From contig CM043942.1 in NCBI GenBank assembly GCA_014529385.2, positions 53,382,647 through 53,446,646 on the forward strand: a stretch of 64,000 bases of DNA, read 5' to 3'. The stretch is from Adiantum capillus-veneris (taxonomy: Eukaryota > Streptophyta > Polypodiopsida > Polypodiales > Pteridaceae). Positions within the stretch are counted from its first letter, which is position 1, and every line of letters starts with the position of its first letter. The translations under genes and the position numbers were made by a program. The notes under the pieces were generated by a model that did not search any database, was not told the DNA's origin, and was given only the letters and a program-made list of their open reading frames with translations. This document shows positions 1 through 10,560 of this stretch, piece by piece.

Positions 1-1805
1 CACACTAATCAAAATATATATGTGTCTACAGATATGGCTAGTACGCTAGAGTCATCCACTCCTACCTTGGGTGAGAGGTACCCTCTATACTTTTCACAAG
101 TGTTTCACATAGTCTACCCAGTGCTTGCTTGTGAATGGGATTTGGTAGATACGCTAGCTTGTGAGAAGAATTTTGAGGAATTAGAATGGCTGCTACGTGT
201 ATTGACCATGACTTGTCCATACTTAGTAGAGGACGTCTCTCCGGTTCACAAGCTTACCCTCTTGATCGAGATGACTATAGACGCCTAGTGATGTTCTTAG
301 TGAACATTTGTGCCTCTAATGATGAGGAAGAGTTACATGAATACACGGATGGCACGTATGGTCTCACGGATGATGACTGTTTTTCTTGACAATGATGAGG
401 ATAGGGGTTTAGACCTAGGGCTACCTGCCCATCTATTCAATATCCTATTTCCTTGACTCTCTAGGAGGGTGCAAATAATTAGGTTAGGGTTCATTATGTT
501 GTGTGATTGTGTTCAATAAAGGTTTGTGCCTCTTCCCACCACTGATGTGTCTCCTAGAGATACTCCTTGTGTTTTCTAGTGTGTACAAGAACGTGTTGAA
601 GTTGCTGGGATTTTGAGTCTCTATCTAATTCACTGTTCAAAGAATCGAGCGAGATCATAAACACAAACAAGTGTTTCTTGTCCATTTGCATTGCCTCAAG
701 TCTCTTCTAGAATCCATGTTTGCCTGTTTTTACTGTGATTGGTAGCACACTATTCAACACATTTATTTAGTATTAAAACATTAGATTCAATATGATTTTA
801 TGTCATAATTCCTTGTCTAGGTTTAAGAAACAAGCAGTTTGACTAAGCTAGTTTGACCAAGTTAGGCGTTAGAGATCTTCTCTTAATACCATGGGGAATG
901 CCTTCCTAATAATAAATGGTTACTTTATGTTCTTAATCTGATGTAGGAAGCGTTGTGTGCAATGTACTATGGCTTTCCAGTGGGCTTAGTCCCTATTGAC
1001 CTTTAGCTTAAGTATTATAAAGGGAGTTTACTAGTGTGATGAGGCTGGGGAGGGTAACAATGTCAATATGACCCCCCAAAGTTACAAAATTGAAAGGCAA
1101 TGAAAAACAAAAAACAAAAAACAAAAGTGCCAACACATGTAAAATCCTAATTTGGTACTTCACTCACATGTATTGCCTATGGTACTAGAGCCCTAGAGGT
1201 TCCCAGTGTGGGCGCATTTCCTTGAAAATCAAAAATCCCAAGGCATACAAAATAAGCACACACATCAAAAATTAAATCACTGTGAAAAAACTTTGGGGGC
1301 TCGAAGAAAAGGGAATAATTCAGGCGATGATTTCATAAGAAACTCCTTTTATCGTAGCTTAACTAGAAGGTCTTTTAGGTATAGCCTCTAGTCAGCCCTC
1401 GAACATGAAATACTTTGCTCTCGTGATTAAACATCTCAATTGACCAGAGAGAATCGAGAAACTTGCCCATGCTATTAATAGGTGACCTCTAGTGCCTCTT
1501 GACCGTTGAATTAGCGACCCCAGACTAGTTTATTTTTTACCTTTACAAGTGCTTATGTACTTAATTATATTCGAGTTTAATGTTTACTGCTAAAAATTGT
1601 TTAATGCTCTGTTACCAATCAGTTTGTGTGCCTATTCATTGCCTATGCTTTTTAATTGTATGCAATTACTGTGCAATTTATGGTGGTTGATTTTGCAATG
1701 TTTGAAGAAAGCTCAACACTCCAAACTCGGATGCTCTTCCACCTGAACGAACGGGCTTCATCTCAATAGCTTCTGAGGACGGAATCTACATAAGGAAGGG
1801 GGGCA
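1..1805 (+). mobile_element. 3' internal remnant of an LTR retrotransposon
   Basis: This stretch ends in a polypurine tract followed at once by an LTR-like TG start, so it should be the 3' internal end of an LTR element that began before the window. Short open stretches occur at 22-288 and 186-389 (overlapping, in different frames, as if one coding region were frameshifted); their products match no family I recognise. From about 390 to 1690 I see only AT-rich sequence with stops in all frames. A short open stretch at about 1717-1805 reads into the polypurine tract and could be the end of a polyprotein. Family not assigned. Confidence 0.45.
1792..1805 (+). promoter_or_regulatory. Polypurine tract
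   Basis: AAGGAAGGGGGG plus CA lies directly before TGTTAACCC, a plausible LTR start. In LTR retrotransposons this position primes plus-strand DNA synthesis. The call rests on composition and position; no paired LTR is visible in the window. Confidence 0.6.
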
Positions 1806-1990
1806 TGTTAACCCTTACGGACACCCTATCACCTTCGACGGACACCTTATCCTTAATTGATTGAGTCATGGACCGGGCTTGTTGGTCCAATAGGTGTATA
1901 GGTGATCGCCGATGAGAGGCGCACTCTAATCGGAACATTCAAGGGTTAGTTGGCTAAGCATGGGCGTTTAAGTGTGAATGGACGAGCTCA

Positions 1991-1998
1991 TATAAAAG
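1991..1998 (+). promoter_or_regulatory. TATA box of the LTR
   Basis: TATAAAAG in a GC-richer context inside the probable LTR. Transcription would start near 2020-2030, just before the microsatellite. Confidence 0.45.
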
Positions 1999-2084
1999 TC
2001 ACTTAAACCTAAAAATCACTCATTCTCTCATTTGTGCAATTGAAGAGTGCTCTTGCTCCATCTCCATCTTCTTCTTCATCTCCT

Positions 2085-2115
<31 letters not shown>

Positions 2116-2121
2116 ATGCGT

Positions 2122-2175
<54 letters not shown>

Positions 2176-2200
2176 GAAGAGAGAGTGTGTGTGTGTGCGC
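2085..2200 (+). repeat. Compound microsatellite (TG)n-(GA)n-(TG)n
   Basis: A (TG) run at about 2085-2110, a long (AG) run at about 2125-2174 and a second short (TG)/(GC) run at about 2185-2200. Open frames across it on both strands are repeat artefacts. Confidence 0.95.
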
Positions 2201-2922
2201 GCGATCGAGCATTGCGACGGCACGACGGCGGTGAGGCGGTTGAGCGCGGCACGGCGGTAGCTCCCTCTTCTTGGCGGCGATGAATCCTCCATGAAGGCGA
2301 GCGTAGGGTGGTGAGTGACAAACCCTTGCTTTCTTGAGCTTGCTAGATTAGTCTGGTTGTGTGCTTGCAGCCATTTGTGGCTTGCACATAGTGTAGGGCA
2401 AGTCCCTTGGTTGACACGTGCAACAAATGCGCACAATGGCAAAGCGCTAGAGCAAATGTGAAGAACTTGGGTAGGCAAGGAGATCTAGGAAGTGTATATA
2501 TTATGTGGTTATGATGGCCGAACTGTATAGGTTTCTTTCTTGAAGAAAAGGGTTTACATTGGCAAAGGCTCTTACGATATGCAAGGCAACTTGGGTAGAG
2601 GAAGACATGTGGTCAGTGGTAAAAAAAAAGGAGACGAGAGGTTTCTCACCTCTGCATGAGGACAACCAAAAAGTGCTACTTTGTAATTTTTTTGTAAAAT
2701 GCGTTTTTTCTAAAAACGGCCCACGTTGTCTGAAGGAAAACCGCCTTTTGAACATTTTTGTGTGAGGCCAATTCTACACCGATTGACAGATATTCAAGTT
2801 TTTGTATTCTACTGTGTTTGGATAGTTACAGACAGGACAACGAAGGAGATAGCTCTATGAGAGTTTTGGTTGTTGTATAGTCCACCATAGCCCATCAATT
2901 GAAGAAGACGCAAGCTCTGATT
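2201..2922. other. Unassigned sequence
   Basis: No recognisable gene. Short open frames at 2501-2765 on both strands overlap each other and resemble no known family. It may be the rest of the LTR and an untranslated leader of the decayed gag element that follows. Confidence 0.4.
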
Positions 2923-3108
2923 ATGTTGCTTTTGGTGTCATTCCCCCTCCCTCTTCTCTTCTTTGCATATGTGCATGCATTGCTGGGTGTGTGTCGGCAA
3001 GTGTGCCCCCCCAAGGTCTGCAGTGCAAAAAGAGATTGTGAGAGTTTGTGTGTGATGAGGGTTGTGATGATGGTGCTTGGTTGTGGTGTTGCAAAAGTGT
3101 GTTCGTAG
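2923..3108 (+). CDS. Possible small secreted cysteine-rich peptide (hypothetical)
   Basis: An ATG-initiated frame of 61 codons. Residues 1 to about 20 are strongly hydrophobic (Leu, Val, Phe, Pro), like a signal peptide. The remainder has seven cysteines spaced roughly C-x3-C-x4-C-x5-C-x3-C-x10-C-x5-C. That pattern is reminiscent of small secreted plant peptides, but I cannot place it in a family. The surroundings are transposon remnants, codon use in this T/G-rich stretch is not informative, and a chance frame is quite possible. Confidence 0.2.
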   Translation: MLLLVSFPLPLLFFAYVHALLGVCRQVCPPKVCSAKRDCESLCVMRVVMMVLGCGVAKVCS

Positions 3109-3339
3109 AGTTGTGTGCATATGGTAGTTTTTTGGGTGTGATATGGTGTTTAGAAGGTGAACATCTAGTGGATTGGGGAGTTTTGTGTATCCTGGGCCAT
3201 AGAGAGGCTGATTGTTTGTGTGCAGGGTGTGTACCCCTTCCCCCTTTCCATCTTGTGGTGCCCCCATTGAGGAGCATTGATACTCCGATTTGAAGTTGAA
3301 AGTGGTGTTTGAAGCTAGCAGAGAGATAGTGGAGCCAAG

Positions 3340-4576
3340 ATTTTGCCCCATATTTATAGGTGTTGAAGACCCTAAATATTGGTTGACAGATTTGGATTAT
3401 GGATGTTATCGATGCATATGTTGATGGATGCAAAAAAGCTAGAGATGGTGCCACTGCTGATGCGCGGACGTGCAAAGATTTGTTTTGATGGTTTGAAAGG
3501 TGATGATCAAAGTTCATGGTGGCAGGAACTGCAGAATCGTTTCTAAAGTGGTTTTGAAAGGTGGTTACTCCGAAGAAGGATGTGCAAAGCTGAAGGCGAT
3601 ACACCAAGATATAAGTCAAGACTTTTTAATTTCCTTTGATGAATTTGAAGCATGTTGGAAGCAATTGGAGATTGCTACTGGGGTTAAAGGAAATCAGTAC
3701 CTGAAGTTGTCAAAGTTTCTTGAGTGCTTGCATCCAAAGATTAGAGAAAAGGTGGAATTCGGTGCGGATACATATGATGACATGGTGTATTTGGCCAAGG
3801 TAAAGAGCAGGAAGGTGAAACAAAAGCTGGATTTGGGCTTCTTGAAGCCTGCAAATTATGTGTCTATGGCAGCAGCAAGGTGTTCTATGGTTCAACCAAA
3901 GGTGATGCCGGTTGTCCGAAGTGAAAAACCTATTGAGGTTAGGCCTATGGTCAATTATGTTCCTTGGAGGTTTCTAGTTTATGGTGTACCCATGCCAGTG
4001 ATGGAAGAGCTTGTCAAAGAGGATGAGTCCCTTATCAAAGAGAACCTGTGTGCAAAAGGGATAGAAAATGTCGAGATTCAAAGCTAGCTTGAAGAGGTAA
4101 AGCGTGTTCTCTTAGAGAGTTTGTATGAAAAGGTAATAGAGTGGAATCAAGTTGTAGATGCCGAATGCTTGGAAATGGATGAAGAAAGTGAGCAAATCTT
4201 AGAGGAAGGTCAAGCTTATGTGGAGAAATAAGAGGACGAGGATGCAGATACAGAGTCGGTTTATCATGCTGATGAAGATGAAGATGCAAGCTTGAGTTTC
4301 TGGGAGACAAGAGAGAAAGACAATGCAGACGAGTCCACATCCTATGGCAAGGAAACAGATGCTGATGAGTCTGTACTGAAAAAGGTAAAGATGCCTTGTT
4401 GTTGGACTGATGATATGGTGAAAGTCAATGTGAAAAGAGAGCAAGTTGAAGTGCCAAAGCTTGTAGAAGAAGATATGCGGTTGAGGGTGATATGTGGCAC
4501 TATGTTGATGACCATGCTGATGAAGCTAGCGGTGGAAAGTGCTATGGTGATACAATATTACGATTCATCAAAATAA
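3340..4576 (+). pseudogene. gag: Decayed Ty3/gypsy gag
   Basis: Retrotransposon gag features are spread over several frames. An N-terminal part at about 3420-3510 includes a WWQEL-type motif. The longest open piece, 3500-4087, contains a gag-like helical region with PKIREKVEFGA at about 3735-3770. After a stop at 4085-4087, an acidic Asp/Glu-rich region runs on to about 4576, broken by a stop near 4229. At least one frameshift (near 3520-3620) and several stops prevent a complete product. No CCHC knuckle is visible. It ends against the inverted LTR fragment of the minus-strand element. It may be the internal start of an element whose LTR is at 1806, but that link is inference. Confidence 0.6.
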
Positions 4577-4635
4577 TAAATGTTTTTACAATGAGAGCTC
4601 CAAAAAATGGTATCCGAGTTAGCTTGCTGCTAACA
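4575..4635 (-). repeat. LTR start fragment of the minus-strand element
   Basis: On the minus strand, TGTTAGCAGCAAGC starts right after a polypurine tract. Only about 60 bp remain before the plus-strand gag remnant begins, so the 3' LTR is cut off by a rearrangement. Confidence 0.45.
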
Positions 4636-4650
4636 TTCTCCCCCTCCTCA
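4636..4650 (-). promoter_or_regulatory. Polypurine tract (minus strand)
   Basis: Read on the minus strand, GAGGAGGGGGAGAA directly precedes the LTR-like TG. It sets the 3' end of the minus-strand element and shows that the long ORF upstream lies next to the 3' LTR. Confidence 0.55.
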
Positions 4651-4689
4651 CTTGTGTCATCCCTTGACACAACTTTATGGGCTGAAGTA

Positions 4690-7600
4690 ATCTTTGGGTT
4701 GACGGCTGGCAAGGTGGTCTTTAAGCGCATGGAGTGCCTTCTCATATCTGAATTTTCTTTCTTTGTCAGGAACCTGCAAGAATTGCATGGTGACCCTGTT
4801 TTTGAGCTCAATGGCTGTAGCCAGCAAATCTGGAGGTTAGGTTTCTTATCACTAGCCCAAATATCTTCGTTCGCCAAGTGAAGAACCTTGTATAAAAGGC
4901 TTCCTCAAATGCCAACATATTGTTAGATAGCAAGAACATGCATCAGGCGTAGAAGCCATAAAGAACTTCTTTGGAAGGCTGGCCACTTAGGTCGTAGCAA
5001 AGACCCTTATTGACCTCGAGGAATGACATCCACGGTGCTTCTACTTGCTCTGGCTCGTGAAAAGCTTCAATGCATGTGAGAAACATTCGGCACATTTTGT
5101 AGAGTGTGGCACATGAGAGATCAGGGAGGCTTTTGAAGAATTTCATGGCGCCCATTAGGGTTTTCACCATGTATTCCTCTGTCGGTGTTCCCTGCTCTGG
5201 AGCTGGCAATCTTAGATAGTTGAGCCATGTAGGCCGCTTCTTATTCCAGGCTTCATGTGCTTGCCATGTCCTTACCCGTGGTACATGACAAAATGTTGGG
5301 TCTTTCTGAAGGGTTACAGGTGCTCTTGTGAACATAATTAAATATCGTGGATTCTTGTTTAGCCAGCTCTTTCTCCACTTGGGGTGGACATCCTCTGCGC
5401 CTTCTTCCTGCATATCTTTATATAGTCTTTCTTAAAATACCTGTAACACCTCTACTTGATCAAGGGATATGGAAATGATTTTTGATGCCATTGTGCATTG
5501 ATTTGGTTGGGAGTGAGTTGAGTGACATTGACTAAATGGAGAACCCTCAACTCCCAATCCATCGCTTCTTTCCATTTGGCATCTGTCTCTTGTGCAACCT
5601 GCTCCTTAAGTGCATCTTCCTCAGCTTTGGAAAGTTGGACCATGGGCACTTGTTCAACGTTTGTGAGTAGTACCTGAAACTCTTCTTCTCCTCCTAGTCC
5701 TTCTGTCGGCTGTATTTCCATCTCAGCAAAAGAGACTGATGGAATTTCAACATTTGGTTGCTCTGAGGTACCAGCTTCTTCTTGTGTCTTTGGTTGTCCC
5801 TCTTGCAGTAGCAGATTGACTCGCTTGAGCTCTGCTATCTCCTTGAGTAGCTATTCTTCTCAAGGTCTCTTCGTTGTGACTGCTCTAGCCTTAGCTCTAG
5901 CTCAAGATCTTTTTTCTTATTTTCCAAAGCCTTGTAGACTTTGTCTGTACCTTTGATCAAGGCAACTGTAGGATTTTCCCTATCATTGATTCTTTGCTCT
6001 GAATATTGCAGAGATGCGTTTGCTACATCGAGTTGCACTTGGACTTTCTCTACTGATAGAGTTGTGGTTAGGAGTTCATTGGTTACCTCTATCAATTGTT
6101 GGTCTTTGGTCTTGCAGACATCTGATAACTTCGTGAGAAGTTCGCCTAGCTCCTCCAATTCTTTTAGTTGCTTCTCTTTGGCTAGCTGGTGTTGTTCACC
6201 TTCAGCTCTCAGCTCTTGGGATTGTCTCTACAGATCTGAGATGGCATTCATTCTGTCATCTAATTCTCCTTGTAGAGCATCGATGACCATCTCCAACTCT
6301 CTAGCTTTAGCACTGCGGCTAAGTGCTGTTGTTTGCATTTTATCGGTCATTACCTGCATCTGCTTGGCATATTCGTTTACCTATAAAATGACTTTGTCAT
6401 TCGTCTCCCATGCTTCATGCTCTATAGGCTGCCTAGATGTTTCAGCAGTCTCTATGTGAGGCTCCTTGGGTGGGGCTGTGGTTGCTTGTGGTTGCGTCGG
6501 GGTTTCTACCTCTCCTTGAGGCTGAGCGGTTGCTTCTGTGGTTTCCTGTTGGGTGGTTATAGACGGTGTGGCCTCTGTCTCTATTGCTTTGAGTTGCTCA
6601 AAACTGGTTGTCTCCTGTGGTTCAGGCTCCTTCTCTTTGGCTTCCTCGCCCTCAGTGGGTCTAACTGTTGGTGAAGGGGGAGGGCTTGGCATTGGATGAT
6701 TTGTGGCCATAGCAAGTGAGGTGGGCTTTGGAGACATTTCCTCCTAGTCATGCCGTGTCTCTCTTTGTTCCGTTGCCCTTGCATGTCTTTGCTGCTCTGC
6801 TGCATCTTCTCTTGCTTTCCTCTTGGGCTTCTTTTAGCTTTAGTGCTTCTGCCTCTACATACATTCTTTCAAGAAAATTTGTGGGGTCCTCTACGTCTTT
6901 CCTTGCAGGGTTCTTAGTTCTGGGACCCCTTATCTCTTTGGGAACCCACTTTGCCGGGTCCTCACCTGCAGCTTGGTGACTTCTTTTGTAAGTTTGTTTT
7001 TCCCTTTCAAATCTTGCCTTTTCCTATTGAGGTTCCTCTTGGTATGCAGCCACTGCTTTCTTCTTCATCTCTTCTATTCTGGCCCTCCTCTATTCATTGA
7101 CCGAGATTTCACTACTATGCGCTTCATGAAAGCTCTCTACCGATTCTTCATCTGGCTTGTAAACTCTCTTTGACGACCGTGTGGCTCTGGGAGAAGGCTG
7201 TGCAGACACAATCCATGTGTTTTGATCTAGGGCAGGCAGAAAATTGTCGACCATGCCAATAGCATGGTATGCTATTCCTGTCAATACTTCAGGTGCACCC
7301 AAATACGTGATTTTACCTTCCTTTTGTGGTGCCCTTCAGCATTGTCAACACATACTGAGCGTGATCGATTTGTTACCTGGTTGTCGACTTCAACACTTGC
7401 GTGAATGTACTCGCAATTGCATGATTTGGTGTGGTATACCATGGCGGTCTCTTTGCTAGAAAGTGGAAGTGCTAGTGGTACAGACGTGTTGGTTCTTCCA
7501 CTTGCCTTTGGATGAGGCCGGCAAAAGTTGCAGCAACAGTCTCCTCGATGAATGTGCCTACTTTCTTCCTGTCTCGGGCCCGCATTGTCATCCCTTCATT

Positions 7601-8040
7601 TGGCAACTTCAATGCCTCGGCCACAATTTCCTTTGTTATAACCACTTCTACTTTCTGCCCTTGCTGGTTGGTGATTTGGGTTGATCCATCCTCTTTGATA
7701 GAAGACAATAACTCATATGCTTTCTGGTAGTCTACGCCACACGGTTCCTGGTCGTAGAAGTTCCTGAGGCCCAGCCTTCTGTTGGCTTCTTTTGTGTCTG
7801 GATTGGCAACAACATCATAGATCTCTTTTGGTAGCATATGCAACCCTACTTGGTGTCCTTCTTCACTGTGAAAGCTATTGTATTATGTTCCTCAAGCTGT
7901 TCTCTTGACAAATATGTTGCCTTGGCCATCTTTACTGAACTTGGGTCCAGTTGGTAGGGTGGAATCTCTTGTAGCTTCTCATTTGGGATACCCTCTTCTT
8001 GGCCTTCTCTGTAGCTTGCATTGCTCCCCTCATGTCTCAT
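4690..8040 (-). pseudogene. Long extra ORF of a Ty3/gypsy element, decayed
   Basis: A series of coding-like pieces on the minus strand reads in order 7846-8040, 7472-7843, 7090-7302, about 6800-7080, 6381-6737, 5835-6158, 5452-5721, 4943-5413 and on to about 4690, with frameshifts or stops between. At about 7540-7640 a segment (ITKEIVAEALKLPNEG) resembles the plant retroelement-associated module usually called putative plant transposon protein. The middle is Pro/Thr/Glu-rich (6381-6737) and then strongly charged and heptad-like, suggesting a coiled coil (5835-6158). The C-terminal part (4943-5413) is unrecognised. It sits between integrase and polypurine tract, where some plant Tat and Athila-type elements carry extra ORFs. 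Function unknown. Confidence 0.5.
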
Positions 8041-8956
8041 GTGAGACGGCGCTGTAAACGGGCGACCGTGGACTCCAAAAATCGCGTGTGAAGAAGGTCG
8101 AAAGATCTCTCTCCAAGGGCGACAAGTGGAAATGAGGTGATTTTAGACTACGTTGGATATCTATACTCGGACTTCCCAAACCATTTTCCCCCAAATTTCC
8201 CTGTTAGTCCTACTAGGCCGTGAAATCTATGTTAGATTCAAAAATATCCTCAATTGGATTCTTGTAGCTCATTCTGCAAGAATTTTGCGAAAGTAGGTCT
8301 TGGCCGCCTAATTTAGGCTTCCCGCTTCCATCTTTCGATTTGAATGAATTTTTTGTCCGCCTTGTCCTTCTGATCATCATTGTATCTTCAGTCTTTCCAT
8401 CTAAGCTCATTTGCTATTTATTATTAATTTTTGACCTCTTTATTACAAAAATTAAAAAAACAATAAAATGCACTAAAAAAAGCAAATTGGAAAATCAACA
8501 ATTAAGAAAATCCATTGAGAAACACTGCTTTATTACTCTTTGGTGGATTTATCCATTTTAAAGTTCCAATATCAAGAAAAATTGATGGAAATAAATAAAA
8601 AAGACTATTTTTGATGTGTTTTCTGATAGTATATACACTATTTACACTCTTGGGGAGATGTTATCAGTTAAAATTCCCCTATTGATGATTTTTTAAGGGC
8701 ATTATTAGATATTTTTGAAACAAATCACACATTAACATCCAAGTTTTTCCTCCCTCTTCAAACATTGCCCGTTCCCTTCCACCCCTCCTAGATAGAGTAC
8801 TCCAGGACGACTGTGTGCATGGATTCAACAATCGTGTCTATACATAGTCGTGGTTGGCTCTACCATGCTTTGAACATCAATGCAATTTAAAACAGTATGC
8901 TGTGCAAGAGATGGGTCTTGAGTAATTAACTCAAGGGTTTCTGTAGTTGAGGTTTC
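8041..8956. other. Unassigned AT-rich spacer
   Basis: Between the two minus-strand ORF groups. No convincing ORF, LTR boundary or repeat is seen. It could be non-coding sequence of the element, an untranslated region, or an old insertion. Confidence 0.4.
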
Positions 8957-9969
8957 CTATTGATGTTTTCCAAATAGCAGATTTTGTAGTTTATGTTCTC
9001 TTTGTCTAATTGTATCATCGGGATGCTTTGGCACACTGATTTCCTGAACTGTCCATATCAATGATGACGGTTGTTGAGATTTAACTCGCCACTGGTATCT
9101 CGATTTTTTGTTGATGAAGTATTGTGGTTGAGTGTTTGGAGACTTAATTTTCCACTGCTTCATTGGCTTTACAATTTGTGGAGAAGATAAATGCTCCTTT
9201 TTCCTCCAAACCCATGTTGTTTTAAGTTGCCTTCTCGAAGATGTTTTTCTATGATTTGTTCGATGTGAAACTTTCTTCCGTATGGTAGCTGAGTCTTTAG
9301 GCACCCAAATTTGAGACGGCTTGTTTTTGAGTTGTGCTTTGGGTATCCATATTTTCTTGACTCCTTGCATGCTCCGTGTAGCATTTTCTTGTCTAGATGA
9401 CGAAGAAGAGTTGTTACTCCCTGATTTTCTTTGTTGGTAACCTCTTTTCAATTCCTCTTTGCTCGGGGCAATTGGAACAATGATTATTCCTTCTTTAGGT
9501 GATAGTTGGAGTTGATTGGTGTCCCAATCTGGTACTGCCTTGTACGTTCGCATCCATGAGATTCCAAGAATCATTGTTTCATTCATGTGTTCAACTGGTA
9601 TGCATACAAATTGATGAGGGCATGGACAGCCATGTACTACCACATTCAAGTTGACTACCCCTTGAAGATTGGTGTTGGGTTTTTGTTTCATCCTTTGATA
9701 GCAGATATTCCTGATGCTAAAGACTGATTCGTAGCTTTCCTCTAAGTGGAATAAGTGACTCCATTCATCCGAGCTCCAATATCTACTAGTGCATTTGTGC
9801 TATGATTGTTCAGTTGTACTTTGATGCGAAGGTCCATTCCATCTAACCATTCATCATCCGTTGACACTATATCATTCTCTAATTTCCATAGTCTTTCATC
9901 TAGTTCCAAAGTGTTGATGGGAATAGGTGTTGTTGATTTTTGAAAGCAGATTTCCTCTTGAGTACTCAA
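8957..9969 (-). pseudogene. Retropepsin-like ORF downstream of integrase
   Basis: Two minus-strand frames (9742-9969, then 8957-9691) together resemble an aspartic protease. The first ends in NALVDIGARMNGVTYS, with D-I-G at the place of the catalytic D-T/S-G. The second has the downstream hydrophobic-Leu-Gly motif MILGISWMRTY at about residues 40-50. Between them is a stop and frame change near 9700-9740. After the protease-like part comes a Lys/Gln/Trp-rich tail with repeated IWIPK/IWVPK units. In Ty3/gypsy elements protease normally lies before RT; here it lies after the integrase C-terminus. Inactive as it stands. Confidence 0.45.
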
Positions 9970-9983
9970 AGTCGAGATTCCTC

Positions 9984-10560
9984 TTAGGCTTCATCAAGAA
10001 ACTGGTTTAGTTTCATCTTTCTTTGCTTTGCTGCATGCATCTTCTCTAGCAAATCATTGGTTAGTGGAAAATTGTACTTCTTTAAGCGGCATCCACTAAT
10101 CCAGTTAGCCATTTGTTCACCATCTAGAGTGGACAACTTAACTGCTCCACTTGGAGAGACATCTTCAATGACAAACGGTCCGTTTCCCTTTTTCTTGAAC
10201 TTGGGAATGTGTTGCTCAAGGGAATAGACTAAAACTAGGTCCCCTTTTTTGAAGATTTTTGTGACTAGATGGGAATCAAAAAACTGTTTTTGTTTTTGTT
10301 TTTGTGCATAGATGTAAGCTACAATTGCTAGCCTTTGCTCATCAAGATTTTCTAAATCTTCGAGCCTTTCTGATAGTTCATGTCTGGTCCACTCAAGATC
10401 CTTAGCTACCCTTAGTGTCGGCAATAGAAATTCTATCGGTACTATGGCATCAAGACCATAAACAAGGTTGAAGGGTGTAGCATTTAGAGCTGTCTTGAAT
10501 GAAACTCTATAAGCGCAAGCGATGTATTCTTTTCTAAAGCTTCCCAAAGGCGAGCCTCCT
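9984..10560 (-). pseudogene. pol: Ty3/gypsy integrase C-terminal fragment
   Basis: The minus-strand frame contains ALNATPFNLVYG, the conserved segment after the catalytic core of plant Ty3/gypsy integrases, then a long helical linker and a C-terminal beta domain ending with the GCRLKKY motif that corresponds to the usual G-x-R-L-K-x-Y. The HHCC domain and DDE residues are missing because the fragment is joined upstream (at about 10560) to LINE ORF1 sequence. No chromodomain follows. The Q/K run comes from a TTTTTG repeat at 10282-10306. Confidence 0.75.

Larger units (their letters stand above)
1806..2340 (+). repeat. Probable LTR (3' end not defined)
   Basis: Starts TGTTAACCC directly after the polypurine tract. 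A TATA box (TATAAAAG, 1991-1998) sits about 190 bp in, as expected for an LTR promoter, and is followed by a (TG)n/(GA)n microsatellite in the presumed leader. I could not find the terminal CA or the matching LTR, so the end given is only where LTR-like features stop. Confidence 0.4.

Noticed and set aside
2009-2478. Overlapping open frames on both strands across the TG/GA tract
   Set aside because: Dinucleotide repeats keep several frames open; the products are Ser-Leu, Arg-Glu or His-Thr runs.
2921-3619. A 232-codon minus-strand frame
   Set aside because: No domain or biased coding signal; it spans the start of the plus-strand gag remnant, so it is most likely a chance antisense frame.
5941-6674. 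Plus-strand frames of 85-172 codons rich in Ser, Cys, Leu
   Set aside because: Antisense shadows of the minus-strand extra ORF, whose Glu/Lys/Gln/Thr-rich product fits better.
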